Shown: piece by piece, positions 1 through 6,241 of the stretch
Layout: the number at the start of each line of letters is the position of its first letter
Numbering within the stretch: position 1 is the first letter of the stretch
DNA from: a virus
IMG/VR virus record: IMGVR_UViG_3300030328_002851
Coordinates: 1 to 27,277 of that record
Reading direction: 5' to 3' (one strand)
DNA length: 27,277 nucleotides
Position numbers and translations under genes: made by a program
The notes under the pieces: model-generated
The model's input: the letters and a program-made list of their open reading frames with translations, nothing else
Databases searched by the model: none
Told to the model about the DNA's origin: nothing

Positions 1-2
1 AC

Positions 3-341
3 ACTACAAGTTATTCTTTTGTTGATAATCAAAATAGTGGTAGAACAGAAGATTATTGGACTATAAATGATGAAGGAAAGATTTTCTTTAGAACTAACTA
101 TCCTTATCATACAAATCATTCAATTAGAGTTACTTATGAAAGAGGTAGTAGTAGAGTACCTGCTGCTATCCATGAAGCAGCAACAAAACTTGTTGCAGCA
201 GAAGTATTAGTAACGGATGATAATACTATATTAATTGCCGAATCTGGTAATATAGATATTACTAAGAAGCATGAGATTCTAACAACAGAAGCAAATGCTA
301 TTTTAGACGGTAAAAAGAACTTAATTTATTTGATTGATTAA
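3..341 (+). CDS. Head-tail connector-like protein, 5'-truncated by window edge
   Basis: An open frame enters from the left edge and ends with TAA at 339-341, giving the last 112 residues of a longer protein. It has a beta-rich start and then a helical stretch (VPAAIHEAATKLVAAEVL, residues about 51-68) followed by a tail ending in LIYLID. An amphipathic helix in this setting, directly upstream of tail-terminator and tail-tube genes, is what head-tail connector/adaptor proteins (gp6/gp15-like) of long-tailed phages look like. Such proteins form a ring under the portal. The assignment rests mainly on gene order and general appearance, since no diagnostic motif is visible. The true start lies outside the window. 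The next gene begins one base after this stop, so translation is probably coupled. Confidence 0.55.
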   Translation, partial: TTSYSFVDNQNSGRTEDYWTINDEGKIFFRTNYPYHTNHSIRVTYERGSSRVPAAIHEAATKLVAAEVLVTDDNTILIAESGNIDITKKHEILTTEANAILDGKKNLIYLID

Positions 342-342
342 T

Positions 343-561
343 ATGAGTGATGTACTAAAAGATGAATTATTTAGGCAACTATATTCAATCGAAGATAAGT
401 GGAAGCAAAGACAACGGTTAGAAGAGGAATTAGGTATTCCTACATCTGATGAGTTGACATTACAATTCATAAGAGAAGAAAGTGCAGAAATATTACAAAG
501 ATATATGCGAGATACAATTAATAAAAGAATAAAGGATGGTGAACTTTTTGGCGTTAGATGA
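343..561 (+). CDS. Small helical protein of the head-tail joining region, unknown function
   Basis: This encodes 72 residues. The ATG at 343 lies one base after the upstream stop, which makes it a better start than the in-frame TTG at 334 inside the previous gene. The protein is highly charged and looks almost entirely alpha-helical (KWKQRQRLEEELGI, then REESAEILQRYMRDTINKRI); no transmembrane segment or metal-binding motif is seen. It lies between a connector-like protein and a tail-terminator-like protein, where siphovirus genomes often carry a stopper or small joining protein, but stoppers are usually beta-rich and this is not. No family is recognised. Its 3' end overlaps the next gene by 26 nt. 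No clear ribosome-binding site precedes it, so expression probably depends on coupling. Confidence 0.65.
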   Translation: MSDVLKDELFRQLYSIEDKWKQRQRLEEELGIPTSDELTLQFIREESAEILQRYMRDTINKRIKDGELFGVR

Positions 562-1063
562 GGTTAATTTTGTTTTGAAGTTATTAGAAAATAATTGGTC
601 TCAAGCGATTAGTGATGGTGCAGGTATCAGTCAACATACTCCTGGTACTTCGGCTGTCAATTTTATTGATGTGCGTTCTATTGAGCCACAGAAAGGAAGA
701 AGGGTAGATGCAGACGAAAAGGCAATCATTATTGTTTATGAAGATAATGCTTCAATTAGCCATAATACAATAGATTGGGCTGTTAGAGATGAAGAATATT
801 CATTCACAATACACCTTAGAGTATTGCATCAGAAAGATTGGGCAGACTTAACCTTCTCTCGTACTCGTCTGCAAAGTTTATATCAGATAGTCCGTCACAT
901 CATAGAGAGGAACGGGCTTAGACCGAAGGTTGTTGAGGGCGGAGTAACTTATACAGCAGATTTAATGGACATTACAGGCAGAAGTGAGGCTAATGATAGA
1001 GGTAAGCGTTTATTAGGTTACAAAATGTCTGTTACCATGAAAAGGTTCGGAAGAACCACGTAA
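536..1063 (+). CDS. Putative tail terminator (tail completion) protein
   Basis: This encodes 175 residues from ATG 536. The central part alternates beta strands and one long helix: KAIIIVYEDN, EYSFTIHLRVL, then FSRTRLQSLYQIVRHIIERNG, and a final strand pair ending in GYKMSVTMKRFG. That strand-helix-strand layout and size fit gpU/gp17-like tail terminators, which cap the tail tube and join it to the head. Its place just before the tail-tube gene supports this. The start is uncertain: ATG 536 has no well-spaced ribosome-binding site, whereas TTG 548 lies 5 nt after GGTGA (538-542), a motif used elsewhere in this block. From 548 the protein would have 171 residues. Confidence 0.55.
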   Translation: MVNFLALDEVNFVLKLLENNWSQAISDGAGISQHTPGTSAVNFIDVRSIEPQKGRRVDADEKAIIIVYEDNASISHNTIDWAVRDEEYSFTIHLRVLHQKDWADLTFSRTRLQSLYQIVRHIIERNGLRPKVVEGGVTYTADLMDITGRSEANDRGKRLLGYKMSVTMKRFGRTT

Positions 1064-1070
1064 GTAAGTA

Positions 1071-1076
1071 AGGTGA
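1071..1076 (+). promoter_or_regulatory. Ribosome-binding site of the major tail protein gene
   Basis: AGGTGA lies 6 nt before ATG 1083. It favours ATG 1083 over the in-frame ATG at 1089. This is one of several GGTGA(T)-type sites in the block that pair with the GAUCACCUCC end of 16S rRNA. Confidence 0.6.
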
Positions 1077-1082
1077 AAAAAA

Positions 1083-3236
1083 ATGGTTATGAATGAAGTA
1101 TATACAGGAGCAGGGTTAACGGCAACGATGATACCCGAAATAGATTTTGAGTTATCAGAATTGGTAGGCACAACAGCAGGAAGCATAAAAGGAATTAGTA
1201 CAACTAATAGTCAAAAAACATTAACATGGACTGTTAGTAATACCAAGCGATTAGTCCCAGATATTTACAAGGGATGTGTTGCTAAATTAACAGGGTATAA
1301 TTCTAGTGGTACTGCATTAAATAAAGTGTACAATTTACTTATTAAATCAAATACAGAGAATACTATTGTGTTTAATGAAGCATTATCTACTACTGCATCT
1401 GATGTATGGGCATGTACTATACTTGCTTTTGGTTCACCTGTTTTAGCACCAAGCGATACTGCGATTACAGGTAGTGGAGTAACAGCAATTACTGTTACAA
1501 ATGATGGAGCAGGGATACCTTACGCTGCTAATCAATCACTATCCATAAGTGGTGGTGGCGGTTCTGGTGCTGCTGCTAGTTATACACTTACTAAAGATAA
1601 ACACCAAATTACTACTACTGCTGAAAGCGGAACTAATTATGATGGTAAATGGATTAAGATTGAGGTTGCTGCCGCTACAACAATAAAGTATGTGTTTTGG
1701 TTTGATATAGATAATGCTGGTGCATCTGTTCCTTCACATGGAGTAAGTGGCCCAACAAATGTTGAAATCAATACAATAGATTCAAGTGATGCAGCAGGTA
1801 CAGTTGCTACAAAAATTGCTACTGTTATGAATGCACAAACAGGCTTAACTGCCACTGCTTCAGGCAATAAAATTACTGTTGAATCAACTAGTGGTGGTGC
1901 AGTTGGTGCAGTTACTCAAGCATCATCACCGCCATTAACTGTTGTTCAATTAGTTGAAGGTGGAGAAATAGATGCTGTGAGTATTAGTGCAGCAGGTAGT
2001 GGATATAGTAGTGCTTCTGTTGCTAACATAACATCAGGAAGTACAAATGCCACATTTACTGCAACAGTTGGAACAACAACTGCACCAAATCTATTAGCCG
2101 ATAATTGGTTGGGTTTGGTAAATACAATTACTCCACCTACTGTTGAAGCCGAAATGAAACAAATGAATATGGCGTTAGGAGGAACTAGAAACTTTAATTA
2201 TCAATACAAAGGTGCTGAAACTCCTGGTTCTGCTAGTTTAGATGTATCTGCATCTCATGGAATGTGGTTGTACTATGCACTAGGTAATATTAGTTACGCT
2301 ACAAGTGGTGCAGTAAGTAGCAATGACTTATCATCAGGATTAATTAATGATGCAGCGTATGGTAAAGATTCTGGTTCAAATATATACAGAGTAAAAAATG
2401 GAAGTATATTACCTCCTGTACCTGCGGGTACAACTCTTGCAGATTATCACGAAATCACAGGGCCACTAACTTATACTTTTACAGAAAGTAATTCAGGTGA
2501 TTTACCTTCATTTGCATTAGAAGTAACAGCAGAAAAAGGAAATGTTAACTATGCTACTCAAGATACTACTGATGATAAAAGAAAACATTACAGTAAAATA
2601 TACACAGGGCTTCAAGTTAATTCATTAACAATGACTTTTGAAGAAGGACAAGATGTTAAAATGAGCGTAGATGCAATGTGTAGAAAGGTACATGATGCTG
2701 CTTCAAACTATATACCAAAGGCAGGTTTGACTGATAATCTAAATCTATTTAATAGAAAGGCATTGCCTAATGGTACTTTAACTCAAGATGATACAAAACC
2801 GTATATGTTTTCTGATGGTTCTATCAAAGCATTTGGTCAATCATTTGCTAGAATTAAAAGCGGAACGTTAACTGTTAATAATGGATTAACAGCACAGAGA
2901 TTTGTTGGTAATTATGATAGAACAATAGTTTCTGCTATGACCGCAGGACAAAGAACATATGAAGTTCAATTGACTATGTTAATTACTGATAATACGATGT
3001 GGGATGAGTTGAGAAAACAAAACGAAACAGGTTCTTCTATTGGTGATATTGAATTAGAGTTTGAAAAGGATGATAATACAAATGATAAGATTGTAATTAA
3101 ACTAAGAGACTATCTTACTACTGCTGTTGAAGTTCCATTCCCCGATGATAAAGCAGCATTAGAGGTAAGTATGACTCTACAAGCCCGCACTTTAGCATCA
3201 TGCACATATACAGGAAAGTGGATAATACAAGGATAA
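1083..3236 (+). CDS. Major tail (tube) protein with inserted beta modules
   Basis: This encodes 717 residues. The C-terminal half (about 340-717) has the look of siphovirus tail-tube proteins: PPTVEAEMKQMNMALGG, SHGMWLYYALG, LPSFALEVTAEKG, the strand SLTMTFEEGQDVKMSVDAM, then IKSGTLTVNNGL, YEVQLTMLITDNTMWDEL and a final ALEVSMTLQARTL strand. Tube subunits are often 150-350 residues, so this one is unusually large. The extra mass is mostly at about 131-331: two 'GSGY' type glycine-rich modules (131-170, 293-330) flanking a nested beta domain (171-291) that resembles the repeats of the LamG protein at 6242-8917. These parts would probably decorate the outside of the tail. It is followed by a chaperone pair and a tape measure, the normal siphovirus order. 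The tube call is fairly firm; the inserted-domain boundaries are estimates. Confidence 0.75.
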   Translation: MVMNEVYTGAGLTATMIPEIDFELSELVGTTAGSIKGISTTNSQKTLTWTVSNTKRLVPDIYKGCVAKLTGYNSSGTALNKVYNLLIKSNTENTIVFNEALSTTASDVWACTILAFGSPVLAPSDTAITGSGVTAITVTNDGAGIPYAANQSLSISGGGGSGAAASYTLTKDKHQITTTAESGTNYDGKWIKIEVAAATTIKYVFWFDIDNAGASVPSHGVSGPTNVEINTIDSSDAAGTVATKIATVMNAQTGLTATASGNKITVESTSGGAVGAVTQASSPPLTVVQLVEGGEIDAVSISAAGSGYSSASVANITSGSTNATFTATVGTTTAPNLLADNWLGLVNTITPPTVEAEMKQMNMALGGTRNFNYQYKGAETPGSASLDVSASHGMWLYYALGNISYATSGAVSSNDLSSGLINDAAYGKDSGSNIYRVKNGSILPPVPAGTTLADYHEITGPLTYTFTESNSGDLPSFALEVTAEKGNVNYATQDTTDDKRKHYSKIYTGLQVNSLTMTFEEGQDVKMSVDAMCRKVHDAASNYIPKAGLTDNLNLFNRKALPNGTLTQDDTKPYMFSDGSIKAFGQSFARIKSGTLTVNNGLTAQRFVGNYDRTIVSAMTAGQRTYEVQLTMLITDNTMWDELRKQNETGSSIGDIELEFEKDDNTNDKIVIKLRDYLTTAVEVPFPDDKAALEVSMTLQARTLASCTYTGKWIIQG

Positions 3237-3301
3237 TTTCCTGATATGGTGGTGGACAAAATCGAGCAAAAATACACGAATAGGTGGGTTTTTAGATATA
3301 T

Positions 3302-3324
3302 TGGTGGTTTTAAAATAGCCACCA
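3302..3324 (+). other. Hairpin TGGTGG...CCACCA in the gap after the tail-tube gene
   Basis: Arms 3302-3307 and 3319-3324 are perfectly complementary around an 11-nt AT-rich loop. It lies in the 170-nt non-coding gap 3237-3410, the longest gap inside an otherwise closely packed structural block. No U-run follows, so a classical terminator is not indicated; it could be an RNA-processing or translation-control element. An AT-rich TATA-like run (about 3290-3302) lies just upstream. Confidence 0.4.
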
Positions 3325-3363
3325 TAGGAGGCCGAAAATAAAGTAGGTCGTCATTAACATTCC

Positions 3364-3386
3364 ACTAACATTGTAAGTTTGTTAGT
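3364..3386 (+). other. Hairpin ACTAACA...TGTTAGT before the tail-chaperone gene
   Basis: Seven-base arms at 3364-3370 and 3380-3386 enclose a 9-nt loop (3371-3379). It is followed by a run of A and then the AAGGTGG ribosome-binding site at 3396-3402 that serves ATG 3411. Its place 10 nt before the ribosome-binding site suggests a part in setting chaperone expression, but nothing in the sequence proves a function. Confidence 0.4.
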
Positions 3387-3410
3387 AAAAAATTGAAGGT
3401 GGAAAAAAAT

Positions 3411-3764
3411 ATGGAAAATATAGTAAACGATAAGAACAGGCTATTTGCCAAAATAGAAACAGAATGTTATCATTTGAAAGTAGATGCTGAATCAGATGAT
3501 ATATTGAAGGTGTGGGTTAAAGAACCTACATGGCTTCAAGTAGAACAAGCATTATCTAGTATAATGAAACTAGATTCAAACAATGGTATGGAGTTAGACC
3601 TAAACGCAATGTACAAGTTTATGGTTGAAAACTTCATAGAAAAAACAGAACCCGCATTGTCTTCATTAGAGTTAATGAGATTGTCTCCTTATATTGGCAA
3701 TCAATTAAAAGATGTACTACCTAACCCGTTTGAAGATATGTTAGGGGCTGATACGGGAAATTAG
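3411..3764 (+). CDS. Tail assembly chaperone, short form (gpG-like)
   Basis: This encodes 117 residues from ATG 3411, which is 8 nt after AAGGTGG (3396-3402). The upstream in-frame TTG 3393 would overlap that site and is rejected. The protein is acidic and helical (EPTWLQVEQALSSIMKL, PALSSLELMRLSPYIG) and ends in ...LGADTGN before TAG. It lies between tail-tube and tape-measure genes, the place of the lambda gpG/gpGT chaperones that hold the tape measure during tail assembly. Its last two sense codons lie in the heptamer G GGA AAT (3755-3761), just before the stop, and an open -1 frame continues to 3964. No sequence motif alone identifies gpG; position and the frameshift arrangement together make the call strong. 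Confidence 0.8.
   Translation: MENIVNDKNRLFAKIETECYHLKVDAESDDILKVWVKEPTWLQVEQALSSIMKLDSNNGMELDLNAMYKFMVENFIEKTEPALSSLELMRLSPYIGNQLKDVLPNPFEDMLGADTGN
3755..3761 (+). promoter_or_regulatory. Predicted -1 ribosomal frameshift site GGGAAAT
   Basis: Read in the zero frame this is G GGA AAT, an X XXY YYZ slippery heptamer that differs only in the last base from GGGAAAG, the known site of lambda G/GT. The zero-frame TAG (3762-3764) follows at once. The -1 frame is closed upstream by TGA 3749-3751 and open downstream from 3752, so slippage has to occur in this narrow interval, exactly where the heptamer lies. Confidence 0.8.
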
Positions 3765-3964
3765 AATATAGGCGGGCATTTAAAGGTGGACAAGTAACTC
3801 CGCAGGTCGGGGCGAAGGTTGCACTTTACGGTTATTGCCGAGCGTTCAACGTTAACCCAATGGATGCCTACAATACTCCCGCAAAATTAATATTAGAAAT
3901 GTTATCAATACATGGAGAAGCAAAAAAGATAGAACAAGAAGAAATAGAAAAAGCGGTTAAGTGA
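3761..3964 (+). CDS. Tail assembly chaperone, frameshift extension (T domain of gpGT-like protein)
   Basis: This is the -1 frame read after slippage at 3755-3761, giving 67 residues (LEYRRAFKGG ... EEIEKAVK) and ending in TGA 3962-3964. Joined to the 117-residue short form it makes a 184-residue GT-like protein. The extension holds a helical segment with YGYCRAFNVNPMDAY, then PAKLILEMLSIHGEA and a charged C-terminal helix; T domains of other phages similarly end in a helix and bind the tape measure or tail-tube subunits. There is no start codon with a ribosome-binding site at its beginning, and without frameshifting the stretch 3765-3960 would be an unexplained gap. An internal ATG near 3860 could begin a very short separate product, which is less likely. 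The local sequence is visibly richer in G and C than its neighbours. Confidence 0.75.
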   Translation, partial: LEYRRAFKGGQVTPQVGAKVALYGYCRAFNVNPMDAYNTPAKLILEMLSIHGEAKKIEQEEIEKAVK

Positions 3965-3969
3965 TATAG

Positions 3970-5490
3970 ATGGCAACACCATTAAGTGATTTAGGTAAAG
4001 ATATCGAAAGAATAGACGAAGCAATGGCAGGTGCTTTAACTAGATTCGGTAAAATGGGTACAGCAGGACAAAAGGGTTGGACTGCGTTTGCTAGAATTAC
4101 TTCTGGTACTTTAGTCTGGAGATTACAGGCAAGATTGCGTTCTGTAATGAATGTTGTAGAAATAATGACTGATAGACAGGCTAAATATAACATAGAACTT
4201 GCTGATTCTTTTAAGAAAATGGGTGAATTAAAAAACGCTACTAAAAATATTAGAGAGTTTGCCAAAGAGTTTGATGCCATACAAGATATGTTTGTAAATA
4301 AAGCAATAAATAGCAAAGGAGTAATAGACGCACTATCAGGTAATGAAATATTTGACGGTTTGATGCATAAATATGAAAATAATATTGGAAAGGTATTAGA
4401 AAAAGGTAAAGAGTTTTTAGCAGACCAAACAAATAGAGCAGAAAAAGCAATGGCTATGGATAGAGCAGGTGGATTCATACAATATTATGCTAAAGCAGGA
4501 ATGAAAAAGGGAAAAGGTCTACTTGGTGCTTTACAACCTGAGATGAGAAGAACTCTTCATCAATCATTAACCGACCCCTATATTGGCCCACTTACAAAAC
4601 CTGGAGGTGGTATAGATACTATAAAGTCAATAGAAGTGGGTTTTGGAAAGGCATTTAGGTCTCCTAAGATATTTACTAAGATTTTAGGTGGGTTAAGGCC
4701 AACAGCAATTAAACGTTTTGTTAAAAGAAACTTACAAATGGCAACATGGTCTAAAAGAAATAGAAGTTTTGTTAAAAGAAGAGATAAACTATTTATGAAG
4801 TTAGGTAGTGGATTAAAATTATTACCTAAATTAGTAGGTTTAAGTCTTGGTGCTTTAGGTACGTTTATGTTATATGGTGCTGCTGTTTTAATTGGTTTAC
4901 TTCTTGTTATAGCAGTAATCAAAAAGGCTTGGCCATTAATGAAAAAGCAAATGGCATTTATAAATAAGTTTGCAGGTATCACAAAAGCATTCTTTTGGGG
5001 AATAAGTAGAATGTTAGAAGGTCTAATGATGGTATTATCTGGATTATGGGAAGGAGATTTAATTAAAGTATTGAAAGGATTCTGGTGGTATATAATACCT
5101 GGAGTATTAGCAGTAGGATATTCAATTATAGCAGGTATTGCTGCATTACTAGTTACTTTAGCAACATCAATAGTAGTAGGAATAGGACAAGCATTTGCAC
5201 ATGTAATGGGTAAAATTGGAAGTTATATTCCAGGTATGGCAACAGGTGGTTTAGTAAACAAGGGTGGTATAGCAGTTGTTGGAGAAAGAGGCCCAGAATT
5301 AGTTTCCTTACCTACTGGTTCAAGGGTTCATCCTAATGGATATGGCCCATCTGGTAGCACCGTAATCAACGTTAATGTTACAGGTAGAGTAGGTGCTTCT
5401 GATGCAGAAATAAGAGATATAGCAAATAAGGTTGCTAGAGAAATTAATTTAAGAATGAACACTAGAGGAACAATTACAATGGGTGGCTAA
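3970..5490 (+). CDS. Tape measure protein
   Basis: This encodes 506 residues from ATG 3970, 4 nt after GTGAT, which also contains the stop of the GT extension. The N-terminal half is helical and basic. Two long hydrophobic stretches follow, at about 284-317 and 372-407, as in many tape measures that later insert into the host membrane. The C-terminal part has the familiar MATGGLVNKGG and VVGERGPELVSLPTGS region (about 425-450) found near the end of siphovirus tape measures. Tape-measure length sets tail length at roughly 0.15 nm per residue in known phages, so about 75 nm is expected here: a short tail for such large tip proteins. Position after the G/GT chaperones supports the call. No peptidase or lysozyme motif was seen. 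Confidence 0.88.
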   Translation: MATPLSDLGKDIERIDEAMAGALTRFGKMGTAGQKGWTAFARITSGTLVWRLQARLRSVMNVVEIMTDRQAKYNIELADSFKKMGELKNATKNIREFAKEFDAIQDMFVNKAINSKGVIDALSGNEIFDGLMHKYENNIGKVLEKGKEFLADQTNRAEKAMAMDRAGGFIQYYAKAGMKKGKGLLGALQPEMRRTLHQSLTDPYIGPLTKPGGGIDTIKSIEVGFGKAFRSPKIFTKILGGLRPTAIKRFVKRNLQMATWSKRNRSFVKRRDKLFMKLGSGLKLLPKLVGLSLGALGTFMLYGAAVLIGLLLVIAVIKKAWPLMKKQMAFINKFAGITKAFFWGISRMLEGLMMVLSGLWEGDLIKVLKGFWWYIIPGVLAVGYSIIAGIAALLVTLATSIVVGIGQAFAHVMGKIGSYIPGMATGGLVNKGGIAVVGERGPELVSLPTGSRVHPNGYGPSGSTVINVNVTGRVGASDAEIRDIANKVAREINLRMNTRGTITMGG

Positions 5491-5491
5491 A

Positions 5492-6232
5492 ATGACAACT
5501 AATTTTTCTAATTATCAAGGTGGATATCAAAACTATGTTATGTTAGAGTTGGGTAGAAGGGCATCAGGAGATACTACTAATACAGGGTTTACAACAAACA
5601 GAATAGGTCTTTTAGCAACTCAAATAACTATACAAACAAATAAACAATCATTGGCGTTTCCGATTCCATTTTCTGGAGTTATATCTGGAGAAAGCCAAAC
5701 GCTTGCTATTGATGCAGGGATGGCTTCTAAAACAGTAACAGTACAAGGCATGATATTAGACCAAAAAATAACTAAAAAGAATAAGTTCGGAGAAAAAGTA
5801 GAAGCACAAATGACTTCCCATGAAGTTGCTCAATTATTACATTCATATGTTGATTCTTCATTCTTACATGAAGACCAAAACTTATCTAAATTAATTATAT
5901 TAATGCCTAGTAGGGTAGATACTAATTTTGAATATAGAGATGCTTCTCACGAAACTGCTGACCCAACAGAACTGCCTTTAATTCCTTTTACTTGGGCTAA
6001 TCGGGAATATGACATTCCACAAACTTCATCTGGATTTAAATTATCATTTGGTGCTACTCCCTTTCCAAAGGAGATACTTACCGGAACTGAAACTGAAATC
6101 CCTGGAGTTTCAGGATTTATAAATGATTTTGGTTGTGATTTTTCTGGTCAAGAAGGGAATACTGTAACATTCAATTTAACATTTACATCTGCTGCTACTG
6201 CTATATCAGATTTCATTAATTCGGCTATTTGA
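5492..6232 (+). CDS. Putative distal tail / tail-tip adaptor protein
   Basis: This encodes 246 residues from ATG 5492, one base after the tape-measure stop; GGGTGG at 5481-5486 serves as ribosome-binding site. The in-frame GTG 5483 would remove that spacing and is not preferred. The protein is largely beta: IGLLATQITIQTNKQS, a SGESQTLAIDAGMASKTV stretch and a final NTVTFNLTFTSA strand, with one helix TSHEVAQLLHSYVDS in the middle. Distal-tail proteins normally follow the tape measure and link the tube to the hub and receptor-binding parts; the beta-rich N-terminal half would fit. No signature motif is present, so this call rests on position, size and secondary structure. Confidence 0.5.
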   Translation: MTTNFSNYQGGYQNYVMLELGRRASGDTTNTGFTTNRIGLLATQITIQTNKQSLAFPIPFSGVISGESQTLAIDAGMASKTVTVQGMILDQKITKKNKFGEKVEAQMTSHEVAQLLHSYVDSSFLHEDQNLSKLIILMPSRVDTNFEYRDASHETADPTELPLIPFTWANREYDIPQTSSGFKLSFGATPFPKEILTGTETEIPGVSGFINDFGCDFSGQEGNTVTFNLTFTSAATAISDFINSAI

Positions 6233-6241
6233 GGGATAAAG

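Noticed and set aside
3237-3410. Small gene in the gap after the tail-tube gene
   Set aside because: An AGGAGG at about 3326-3331 looks like a ribosome-binding site, but no start codon with a meaningful open frame follows; stops appear quickly.
3957-4478. 173-codon minus-strand open frame opposite the tape measure
   Set aside because: It is the antisense of a strongly supported tape measure; the apparent hydrophobic protein is an artefact of reading A-rich codons backwards.
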